A DNA stretch of 64,000 nucleotides, taken from assembly GCF_900637195.1 (NCBI RefSeq), contig NZ_LR134356.1:5580001-5644000 (forward strand), in the 5' to 3' direction. Below, piece after piece: positions 56,464 through 64,000 of this stretch (position 1 is the first letter of the stretch; the number at the start of each line of letters is the position of its first letter). The position numbers and the translations under genes were made by a program. This DNA is from Mycolicibacterium aurum (GTDB taxonomy: Bacteria; Actinomycetota; Actinomycetes; Mycobacteriales; Mycobacteriaceae). The notes under the pieces were generated by a model. It saw only the letters and a program-made list of their open reading frames with translations, made no database searches and had not been told where the DNA came from.

Positions 56464-58395
56464 GTGGGCAGTAGCGGTGGGGCCGCGCCCGAAAGGCACG
56501 GGACGACCCGGGAGTCGAGGGCCGGTCATCCCCTGGCCACGCCGATCACCGTGGCCGGTCACATGCTCCTTGCAACGGCCGTCGCCGTTGTGGTCGCCGC
56601 CGTCAGCCTGGTCGCGATCGCGCGCGTGGAATGGCCCGCCTACAACTCGTCGAACCAGCTGCATGCGCTCACCACGGTCGGGCAGGTGGTCTGCCTGATC
56701 GGTCTGCTCGGCGCGGGAATCGCATGGCGCCGCGGCAGGCAGACCCTGGCCCGCATCGGCTCGGTGCTGTTCCTGTCCGCGTTCTCGGTCGTGACACTCG
56801 CGATGCCGCTGGGCGCGACCAAGCTCTACCTGTTCGGCATCTCCGTCGACCAGCAGTTCCGCACCGAATACATGACCCGCTTTGCCGATCAGCCGGGCCT
56901 GCACGACATGACCTACATCGGCCTGCCCCCGTTCTACCCGGCGGGATGGTTCTGGATGGGCGGCCGGCTGGCCGCGCTCACCGGGACCCCCGCCTGGGAG
57001 ATGTTCAAGCCGTGGGCGGTCACCTCCATCACGATCGCAATCGTGCTGGCGTTCGTGCTGTGGGCCAGCATGATTCGATTCGAGTACGCCCTGGTGGTCT
57101 CGACTGCGACCGCCGCCGCGGCGCTGGCCTACTCCCCCGCCGAGCCGTACGCGGCGATCATCTCGGTGCTGCTGCCGCCGGTGTTCGTGTTGGCGTGGTC
57201 GGGGCTGGCAGGCAGGAGCAGAAACGGCGGGTGGGCCGCGGTCGTCGCCACGGGCCTGTTCCTCGGTGTCACGGCGCTGTTCTACACACTGCTGTTCCTG
57301 TACGCCGCATTCACGCTGACGGTCATGGCGGTGCTGCTGGCCATCGCGCGCCGTCGCCTCGACCCGTTGCTGCGCCTTCTCGTCATCGCGGTGCTCTCCG
57401 GCGTCATCGCCCTGCTCACGTGGGCGCCCTACCTGCTCGCCGCCGCGCGCGGCACACCCGCCGAATCCGGCACCGCGCAGCACTACCTGCCCAAGGACGG
57501 CGCCGAGCTGTCGTTCCCTATGCTCGAGTTCACCCTGCTCGGCGCGCTGTGCATGCTCGGCACCGGCTGGCTGGTGGTCCGCGCCCGCAGCTCCACCCGC
57601 GCCGGCGCGCTCGCGATCGCCGTCCTCACCGTCTATGCCTGGTCGCTGCTGTCCATGCTGACCACGCTGGTGGGCACCACGCTGCTCTCGTTCCGGCTGC
57701 AGCCCACCCTGACCATCCTGCTGACCGCGGCCGGCGCCTTCGGCTTCATCGAGTTGGCCCGCGCGGTGGCGGCCCGCGTGCGCCCGCCGAACGCCACCCG
57801 GGTGGTGGCGGTCGCCACCGCGATCGGCGCTCTCGGCGCCCTGACCTTCAGCCAGGACATCCCCGATGTGCTGCGCTCCGACATCGTCGTCGCCTACACC
57901 GACACCGACGGCTACGGCGAGCGGGCAGACCGCCGCCCACCGGGTGCCGAGCAGTACTACCGGGAGGTCGACGCCCGCATCCAGGACGTCACCGGCCGAC
58001 CGCGCAACGAAACCGTGGTGCTGACCGCCGACTACAGCTTCCTGTCGTACTACCCCTACTACGGGTTCCAGGGCCTGACGTCGCACTACGCGAACCCGCT
58101 CGCCCAGTTCGACCAGCGCGCCGGTGCCATCGAGGGCTGGCGGATGCTGACCGACGCCGACCAGTTCATCGAGGCGCTCGACAGCATGCCGTGGGAGCCT
58201 CCATCGGTGTTCCTGATGCGCCGCGGGGCCAACGACACCTACACCCTGCGCCTGGCCGAGGACGTCTACCCGAATCAGCCGAACGTGCGGCGCTATCACG
58301 TCGCCCTCGACGAGGCGCTGTTCGACGACCCGCGGTTCGATGTGTCCACCGTCGGGCCCTTTGTGCTGGCCATCCGCAAGCCATCTACCATCTAG
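56464..58395 (+). CDS. aftA: Galactan arabinosyltransferase AftA
   Basis: A 643-residue GT-C membrane enzyme that primes arabinan on galactan using decaprenylphosphoryl-arabinose. About 10-12 helices fill residues 20-460, and a C-terminal ~180-residue extracytoplasmic domain follows (QYYREVDARIQDVTGRPRNETVV...). Start GTG 56464. Position between dprE2 and embC is that of Rv3792. The long minus-strand frame over it is a shadow. Confidence 0.93.
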   Translation: MGSSGGAAPERHGTTRESRAGHPLATPITVAGHMLLATAVAVVVAAVSLVAIARVEWPAYNSSNQLHALTTVGQVVCLIGLLGAGIAWRRGRQTLARIGSVLFLSAFSVVTLAMPLGATKLYLFGISVDQQFRTEYMTRFADQPGLHDMTYIGLPPFYPAGWFWMGGRLAALTGTPAWEMFKPWAVTSITIAIVLAFVLWASMIRFEYALVVSTATAAAALAYSPAEPYAAIISVLLPPVFVLAWSGLAGRSRNGGWAAVVATGLFLGVTALFYTLLFLYAAFTLTVMAVLLAIARRRLDPLLRLLVIAVLSGVIALLTWAPYLLAAARGTPAESGTAQHYLPKDGAELSFPMLEFTLLGALCMLGTGWLVVRARSSTRAGALAIAVLTVYAWSLLSMLTTLVGTTLLSFRLQPTLTILLTAAGAFGFIELARAVAARVRPPNATRVVAVATAIGALGALTFSQDIPDVLRSDIVVAYTDTDGYGERADRRPPGAEQYYREVDARIQDVTGRPRNETVVLTADYSFLSYYPYYGFQGLTSHYANPLAQFDQRAGAIEGWRMLTDADQFIEALDSMPWEPPSVFLMRRGANDTYTLRLAEDVYPNQPNVRRYHVALDEALFDDPRFDVSTVGPFVLAIRKPSTI

Positions 58396-58399
58396 CCCC

Positions 58400-61300
58400 G
58401 TGGTCCAGCAGCCGGCGCCCGCCGAGCCGACAGAGGTGTCGGGCAGCAACCACCGCACCGCGCGGCTCGTCGCGATCGTCGCGGGGCTGCTCGGCACCGT
58501 CCTGGCCATCGCGACGCCCCTGCTCCCGGTAGACCAGACCACCGCCCAGCTCAACTGGCCGCAGAACGACGTGCTGCAGAGCGTCAACGCCCCGCTGATC
58601 GGCTACGTCGCCACCGATCTCGAGATCACCATCCCGTGCAGCGCTGCCGCCGGACTGGACCGGCCCGGTCGCAGCGTGCTGCTGTCCACGGTGCCCAAGC
58701 AGGCCCCCAAGGCCATCGACCGCGGCCTGCTCGTGGAGCGCGTCAACGACGACCTGCTCGTCATCGTCCGCAACACCCCGGTGGTCAGCGCCCCGCTGGA
58801 CCAGGTGCTCAGCCCGCAGTGCCGGGAGCTGGTCATCACCGCGCACGCCGACAAGGTGACGGGCGAATTCGTCGGGCTGACGGAGGAACCCGACAACCCG
58901 GGGTCGGCCGACGCGACCCCGCCTCGTGAACCGCTGCGCGGCGAGCGCGGCGGCTACGACTTCCGACCCCAGATCGTCGGCGTGTTCACCGACCTGGCCG
59001 GGCCCGCACCGCCCGGGCTGCAGTTCTCGGCCACCATCGACACCCGCTACAGCACCTCGCCGACCTGGTTCAAGCTGCTCGCGATGGTCATCGGCGTGGC
59101 GATGACGCTGATCTCGCTCGGCGCACTGCACGTCCTCGACAACGCCGACGGCCGCAGACACAAGCGCTTCCTGCCGCAGCGCTGGTGGTCGCTGTCGCCG
59201 CTGGACGGCCTGGTGGCCGCGGTGCTGGTGTGGTGGCACTTCGTCGGCGCCAACACCGCGGACGACGGCTACATCCTCACCATGGCCCGGGTGTCCGAGA
59301 ACGCCGGCTACATGGCCAACTACTACCGCTGGTTCGGCACTCCCGAAGCGCCGTTCGGCTGGTACTACGACCTGCTCGCGCTGTGGGCGCACGTCAGCAC
59401 CACCAGCGTGTGGATGCGGCTGCCGACGCTGCTGATGGGGCTGGCCTGCTGGTGGGTGATCAGCCGCGAGGTCATCCCCCGGCTCGGTTCGGCGGTCAAA
59501 CACAGTCGCGCCGCAGCGTGGACCGCGGCCGGACTGTTCCTCGCGTTCTGGCTGCCGCTGAACAACGGGCTGCGCCCCGAACCGATCATCGCCCTCGGCA
59601 TCCTGCTCACCTGGTGCTCCGTCGAGCGGGGTGTCGCGACCAGCCGGCTGCTCCCCGTCGCGATCGCGATCATCATCGGAGCGCTGACGTTGTTCTCCGG
59701 GCCGACCGGGATCGCCGCGATCGGCGCGCTGCTTGTGGCGATCGGCCCGTTGAAAACCATTGTGGCCGCCCACACCTCGCGGTTCGGCTACCTCGCGCTG
59801 CTGGCCCCGATCGCCGCGGCGGGCACCGTCACCATCTTCCTGATCTTCCGCGACCAGACGCTGGCCGCCGAACTGCAGGCCAGCAGCTTCAAGTCGGCCA
59901 TCGGGCCCAGCCTGGCCTGGTTCGACGAGCACATCCGCTACTCGCGCCTGTTCACCACGAGCCCCGATGGTTCCGTGGCCCGCCGCTTCGCGGTGCTGAC
60001 CCTGCTGCTCGCCCTGGCCGTCGCCGTCGCGATGTCGTTGCGCAAGGGCAGAATTCCCGGCACCGCACTGGGCCCGAGCCGGCGCATCATCGGCATCACC
60101 ATCATCTCGTTCCTGGCGATGATGTTCACCCCGACCAAGTGGACCCACCACTTCGGCGTGTTCGCCGGGCTGGCCGGCTGCCTCGGCGCCCTGGCGGCGG
60201 TCGCGATCTCCGCGGTGGCGATGCGCTCACCTCGCAACCGCGCCGTGTTCACCGCCGCGGTGCTGTTCGTCACCGCGCTGTCGTTCGCGACAGTGAACGG
60301 CTGGTGGTACGTGTCCAACTTCGGAGTGCCGTGGGCGAACGACTTCCCGGAGTACAAGTTCGGCTTCACCACCATGCTGCTGGGGCTGTCGTTCGTCGCA
60401 CTGCTGGTGGCCGCGTGGCTGCATTTCACCGGCCGCGACACACCGCCGCCCGCCGGCACCCCGCCGCTGTGGAAGCGAATCGGCCGGTCGCCGTTGGCCA
60501 TTGCCACCTGGGCTCTGGTCACGTTCGAAGTGGTGTCGCTGACGGTGGCGATGGTGAGCCAGTATCCGGCGTGGACGGTGGGCCGCTCCAACCTGGAGGC
60601 GTTGACCGGCAAGACGTGCGGCATGGCCGAAGACGTCCTGGTGGAGCAGGACGTCAACGCAGGCGTCCTGCAGCCCATCGGGGTGCCCGCAGGAGAAGGG
60701 CTCGGCGAGGTCGGCACAGGCGCGTCAGTGGGCTTCAGCCCCAACGGAATTCCGTCGGACGTGTCCGCGGACCCGGTGATGGAACAGCCGGGCTCGGACA
60801 ACTTCGCCGACAGCGACGGTGACAGCACGGGGGTCACCGGCGGCGAAGCCGGCACCGAAGGCGGGACCACCGCAACGACGGGTGTCAACGGCTCACGTGC
60901 CCGACTGCCCTACGGCCTCGATCCCGCGCGCACACCGGTGCTCGGCAGCTGGCGCAGCGGCACCCAGCAGCCCGCATTCCTGCGGTCTGCCTGGTATCGG
61001 CTGCCCGAGGGCTGGAGTGACCGGGACCGGTCCGAGTCGCTGCTCGTGGTGGCCGCCGCGGGACGCTTCGATTCCAGCGAGGTCGTCGTGCAGTGGGCCG
61101 GCGACGGCGACGCTGCCGGGGATCCCCGGGGATCCATCGAGTTCGGCGACGTCGGAGCCGCCCCGGCATGGCGCAACCTGCGGGCGCCGTTGTCGGCGAT
61201 CCCGGCCGAGGCCACCCGGATCCGCTTGGTCGCCACCGATGACGATCTGAGCCCCGAACACTGGATCGCGCTCACCCCGCCCCGTATCCCAGAACTGCGC

Positions 61301-61678
61301 ACGCTCCAGGACGTCGTCGGCTCGACCGATCCGGTGCTGCTCGACTGGCTCGTCGGGCTGGCCTTCCCCTGCCAGCGCCCGTTCGGGCACCAGAACGGTG
61401 TGACCGAGGTGCCCAAGTGGCGGATCCTGCCCGACCGGTTCGGGGCCGAAGCCAACTCGCCGGTGATGGACTACCTCGGCGGCGGCCCGCTCGGCATCAC
61501 CGAGCTGCTGCTGCGCCCCACCACCGTCCCGACGTACCTGAAGACCGCGTGGTTCCGCGACTGGGGCGCGCTGCAGCAGCTCACGCCGTTCTACCCGAAC
61601 GCCGAACCGGCCCGGCTCGACCTCGGCACGACGGAGCGCAGCGGACTCTGGAGCCCCGCACCGCTGCGGCTCAGCTAA
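58400..61678 (+). CDS. embC: Arabinosyltransferase EmbC
   Basis: A 1092-residue GT-C arabinosyltransferase that elongates the arabinan of lipoarabinomannan; ethambutol target family. Start GTG 58400, 5 bp after aftA. An N-terminal periplasmic loop (~40-215), the DDGYILTMAR catalytic segment (Asp288-Asp289) after the first helices, conserved FWLPLNNGLRPEPIIALG, and the C-terminal carbohydrate-binding domain (~730-1092, PILPDRFGAEANSP) are seen. The length is close to the M. tuberculosis protein (1094). Confidence 0.94.
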   Translation: MVQQPAPAEPTEVSGSNHRTARLVAIVAGLLGTVLAIATPLLPVDQTTAQLNWPQNDVLQSVNAPLIGYVATDLEITIPCSAAAGLDRPGRSVLLSTVPKQAPKAIDRGLLVERVNDDLLVIVRNTPVVSAPLDQVLSPQCRELVITAHADKVTGEFVGLTEEPDNPGSADATPPREPLRGERGGYDFRPQIVGVFTDLAGPAPPGLQFSATIDTRYSTSPTWFKLLAMVIGVAMTLISLGALHVLDNADGRRHKRFLPQRWWSLSPLDGLVAAVLVWWHFVGANTADDGYILTMARVSENAGYMANYYRWFGTPEAPFGWYYDLLALWAHVSTTSVWMRLPTLLMGLACWWVISREVIPRLGSAVKHSRAAAWTAAGLFLAFWLPLNNGLRPEPIIALGILLTWCSVERGVATSRLLPVAIAIIIGALTLFSGPTGIAAIGALLVAIGPLKTIVAAHTSRFGYLALLAPIAAAGTVTIFLIFRDQTLAAELQASSFKSAIGPSLAWFDEHIRYSRLFTTSPDGSVARRFAVLTLLLALAVAVAMSLRKGRIPGTALGPSRRIIGITIISFLAMMFTPTKWTHHFGVFAGLAGCLGALAAVAISAVAMRSPRNRAVFTAAVLFVTALSFATVNGWWYVSNFGVPWANDFPEYKFGFTTMLLGLSFVALLVAAWLHFTGRDTPPPAGTPPLWKRIGRSPLAIATWALVTFEVVSLTVAMVSQYPAWTVGRSNLEALTGKTCGMAEDVLVEQDVNAGVLQPIGVPAGEGLGEVGTGASVGFSPNGIPSDVSADPVMEQPGSDNFADSDGDSTGVTGGEAGTEGGTTATTGVNGSRARLPYGLDPARTPVLGSWRSGTQQPAFLRSAWYRLPEGWSDRDRSESLLVVAAAGRFDSSEVVVQWAGDGDAAGDPRGSIEFGDVGAAPAWRNLRAPLSAIPAEATRIRLVATDDDLSPEHWIALTPPRIPELRTLQDVVGSTDPVLLDWLVGLAFPCQRPFGHQNGVTEVPKWRILPDRFGAEANSPVMDYLGGGPLGITELLLRPTTVPTYLKTAWFRDWGALQQLTPFYPNAEPARLDLGTTERSGLWSPAPLRLS

Positions 61679-61743
61679 CGGCTCGGTTGCGCCGCGGCAC
61701 GCCGAGCTTCCCGGCATAGGTACGTCGCCTAACATCGAGCCTC

Positions 61744-64000
61744 GTGCCTGCCCCGTCCGCCCGTCTTCTCGCTGTCATCGCGGGGCTCGCCGGTGTGGTG
61801 CTGTGCGGCCTGGCTCCGCTGCTGCCGGTCAAGCAGTCCACGGCCGCCATCGCCTGGCCGCAGGGAGCGAACGCGGACGGATTCGTCAGCGACATCACCG
61901 CTCCGCTGGTCTCCGGTGCGCCCCGATCCCTGGACGTCACCATCCCGTGCACGACGATGGCCACGCTGCCCGCCGACGGCGGCGTGGTGTTCTCGACGAT
62001 TCCGGCCGACGGCATCGACGCCGGCCGCAACGGACTGTTCGTGCGCGCCAACGCCGACGTCGTCTACGTGGCGTTCCGCGACACCGTCGCCGCTGTGGCC
62101 CCGCGCGACGCGGTGGACTCGGGCGCCTGCAGCGAACTGCGCATCTGGGCCAATGTCGGGGCCGTCGGCGCCGACTTCGTGGGGATCCCCGGCGCCACCG
62201 GAACCCTGCCGCCGGACAAGCGACCCCAGGTGGCCGGCGTGTTCACCGACCTCGAGGTCGCTCCGGACGCCGCCGGCCTGGCCGCGCGCATCGACGTCGA
62301 CACCCGGTTCATCACCACGCCGACCGCGCTGAAGCTGGGCGTCATGGTCCTCGGCGTCCTTTGCGTGATCGCCTCGATCGTCGCGCTGTCGCTGCTGGAC
62401 CGCTCCTCGGGCCGACGGATCCCCGACGAGCTCCGCCGCCCGCGCCGGGCCGGACTGTGGACCTGGCTGACCGACGTCGCCGTCGTCGGCGGTCTGCTGG
62501 TCTGGCACATCGTCGGGGCCCAGTCCTCCGACGACGGCTACAACGTCACCATCGCCCGGGTCTCCGGCGAAGCGGGATACCTCACCAACTACTACCGGTA
62601 CTTCGGGGCCTCGGAGGCGCCGTTCGACTGGTACCAGAGCGTGCTGGCACACCTGGCCTCCGTCAGCACCGCCGGCGTCTGGATGCGCCTGCCCGCCACC
62701 GTGGCCGCCATCGCGACCTGGCTGATCATCAGCCACTGCGTGCTGCCCAGGCTGGGCAGGCGACTGGCGGGCAACCGGGTCGCGGTGCTGACCGCGGGCG
62801 CGGTGTTCCTGGCCGCGTGGCTGCCGTTCAACAACGGGCTCCGGCCGGAGCCGCTGATCGCGTTCGGCGTCGTCGCGGCGTGGATGCTGGTGGAGAACAC
62901 GATCGGAACCCGCCGGCTGTGGCCGTACGCCGTGGCGATCGTCGTCGCGGTGTTCTCCGTGACGCTGGCCCCGCAGGGTCTCGTCGCGGTGGCGCCGCTG
63001 CTGGTCGGCGCCCGCGCCGTCACCCGCATCATCGCGTCCCGCCGCCCGGTGGACGGGTTGCTCGCACCGCTGGCGACACTGCTGGCGTCGGCATCACTGC
63101 TCTTCGTCGTCGTGTTCCGCGATCAGACCCTGGCCACCGTCGCCGAGTCGGTGCGCATCAAGTACGTCGTCGGCCCGACCGTCCCCTGGTACCAGGAGTT
63201 CCTGCGGTACTACTACCTCACCGTCGAGGAGAGCGTCGACGGCTCGCTGACCCGGCGCTTCTCGGTGCTGATCCTGCTGCTGTGCCTGTTCGGACTGATC
63301 ACCGTGCTGCTGCGCCGCGGCAGCGTCCCCGGCGCCGTGAACGGTCCGGTGTGGCGGCTTGTCGGCACGACCGGCATCGGACTGCTGCTGCTGACCCTGA
63401 CCCCCACCAAGTGGGCCGTGCAGTTCGGTGCGTTCGCCGGGCTGGCGGGCGCGCTGGGGGCGGTCACCGCGTTCGCCTTCGCCCGCGTCGGGCTGCACAG
63501 CCGACGCAACCTGGCCCTCTACGTCACCGCGCTGCTGTTCGTGCTGGCCTGGGCGACGTCCGGGATCAACGGCTGGTTCTACGTGGCCAACTACGGCGTT
63601 CCGTGGTTCGACAAGCAGCCGGTGATCCTCGGCTACCCGGTGACGACGATCTTCCTGGTGCTGGCGATCGCCTGCGGCCTGCTGGCCGCCTGGCTGCACT
63701 TCCGCATCGACTACGCCGGCCACACCGAGGTGGCCGACACCGGACGCAACCGGGCCGTGGCCTCCTCCCCGCTGCTGGTGGTGGCGGTCATCATGGTGGT
63801 GCTCGAGCTCGGGTCCATGCTCAAGGCGACGGTGGGCCGCTACCCGGTGTACACCACCGGCGCCGCCAACATCGCAGCACTCTCCGGCGACAGCTGCGCC
63901 ATGGCCGACGACGTCCTGGTCGAGGCCGACACCAACGCCGGCATGCTCCAACCCGTCCCCGGCCAGCGGTTCGGCGAATACGGGCCGCTCGGCGGGGAGG
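61744..64000 (+). CDS. embA: Arabinosyltransferase EmbA (3' end beyond window)
   Basis: The frame from GTG 61744 is open to the window end, giving 752 residues of an expected ~1090. The signal-anchor start VPAPSARLLAVIAGLAGVVL, SSDDGYNVTIARVSGEAGYLTNYYRY (catalytic Asp pair), FLAAWLPFNNGLRPEPLIAFG and a C-terminal part of the membrane domain are visible. With EmbB it builds the arabinan of arabinogalactan. embC-embA gap is 65 bp and holds no hairpin I can support. Confidence 0.92.
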   Translation, partial: MPAPSARLLAVIAGLAGVVLCGLAPLLPVKQSTAAIAWPQGANADGFVSDITAPLVSGAPRSLDVTIPCTTMATLPADGGVVFSTIPADGIDAGRNGLFVRANADVVYVAFRDTVAAVAPRDAVDSGACSELRIWANVGAVGADFVGIPGATGTLPPDKRPQVAGVFTDLEVAPDAAGLAARIDVDTRFITTPTALKLGVMVLGVLCVIASIVALSLLDRSSGRRIPDELRRPRRAGLWTWLTDVAVVGGLLVWHIVGAQSSDDGYNVTIARVSGEAGYLTNYYRYFGASEAPFDWYQSVLAHLASVSTAGVWMRLPATVAAIATWLIISHCVLPRLGRRLAGNRVAVLTAGAVFLAAWLPFNNGLRPEPLIAFGVVAAWMLVENTIGTRRLWPYAVAIVVAVFSVTLAPQGLVAVAPLLVGARAVTRIIASRRPVDGLLAPLATLLASASLLFVVVFRDQTLATVAESVRIKYVVGPTVPWYQEFLRYYYLTVEESVDGSLTRRFSVLILLLCLFGLITVLLRRGSVPGAVNGPVWRLVGTTGIGLLLLTLTPTKWAVQFGAFAGLAGALGAVTAFAFARVGLHSRRNLALYVTALLFVLAWATSGINGWFYVANYGVPWFDKQPVILGYPVTTIFLVLAIACGLLAAWLHFRIDYAGHTEVADTGRNRAVASSPLLVVAVIMVVLELGSMLKATVGRYPVYTTGAANIAALSGDSCAMADDVLVEADTNAGMLQPVPGQRFGEYGPLGGE

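Noticed and set aside
56398..58587. Minus-strand 729-codon frame over aftA
   Set aside because: It is antisense to a well-recognised gene; composition is His/Gln/Arg/Gly-rich shadow sequence with no domain, as usual opposite high-GC genes.
58385..60151. Minus-strand 588-codon frame over embC
   Set aside because: Same reason: shadow of the embC reading frame, no recognisable protein pattern.

Overview
The window is chromosomal DNA of a high-GC mycobacterium, most likely a fast-growing Mycolicibacterium. The evidence is an almost complete arabinogalactan export and arabinosylation block at the right end (rfbE-glfT1-rfbD, a GtrA protein, dprE1-dprE2-aftA-embC-embA), a proteasome activator ending in GQYL, ESX-type WXG100 proteins, DUF732 and other mycobacterial secreted proteins, two 13E12/DUF222 HNH proteins, and a gene order that partly follows M. 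tuberculosis Rv3752c-Rv3794. PTS mannitol uptake and an orthologue of the M. smegmatis acyltransferase/esterase MsAcT point to a saprophytic fast grower. Synteny statements come from memory of the M. tuberculosis map, not from a search.

Layout. 1-4.6 kb: end of a TetR regulator, two small secreted proteins, a DapB-like oxidoreductase divergent from a nitronate monooxygenase, a small acidic protein and the MsAcT-like SGNH hydrolase. 4.6-8.9 kb: a polyol island with a DeoR repressor and mannitol-type PTS EIICBA divergent from a zinc-dependent polyol dehydrogenase, with repeats in the shared promoter. 9-11 kb: CsbD stress protein with a strong terminator, a secreted protein and a small helical protein. 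11.1-21.5 kb: tRNA-Ser(CGA), tadA and partner, tyrA, a glycolipid-binding-like protein, the proXVWZ osmolyte ABC importer, a LapA-domain protein, transglutaminase-like protein, APH-fold kinase, histidine phosphatase and zinc metallopeptidase. 21.5-26.1 kb: SDR, HNH (13E12), alkylsulfatase and cupin.

26.2-30.8 kb is the most interesting region: two WXG100 proteins, then an 867-residue protein ending in a TNT (tuberculosis necrotizing toxin, NAD+ glycohydrolase) domain, then three short, AT-richer ORFs that look like an immunity gene followed by an orphan module. The layout parallels esxF-esxE-cpnT-IFT of M. tuberculosis, with different domains and extra downstream ORFs.

31-43 kb: TPR membrane protein, YjbR-like protein, phosphodiesterase, DinB, a lone ctaD, tRNA-Arg(ACG), tRNA-Ser(GCU), hisC2, DUF4334 protein, lipoprotein, echA21, MFS transporter, tRNA-Ser(UGA), MarR, quinone oxidoreductase and a class V aminotransferase-fold protein that seems to lack the PLP lysine. 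43.2-46.3 kb: bpa and the galactan genes. 46.3-53.8 kb breaks the M. tuberculosis order with unrelated genes (PNPOx-like, zinc ribbon, APH, AhpD-like with a divergent MocR regulator, nitroreductase-like, diguanylate cyclase, and an HNH gene whose start codon lies inside a perfect mycobacterial LexA box next to two DnaA-box sequences). 53.8-64 kb: decaprenylphosphoryl-arabinose synthesis and arabinosyltransferases, running off the window inside embA.

No CRISPR array, rRNA gene, complete insertion sequence or prophage is visible.
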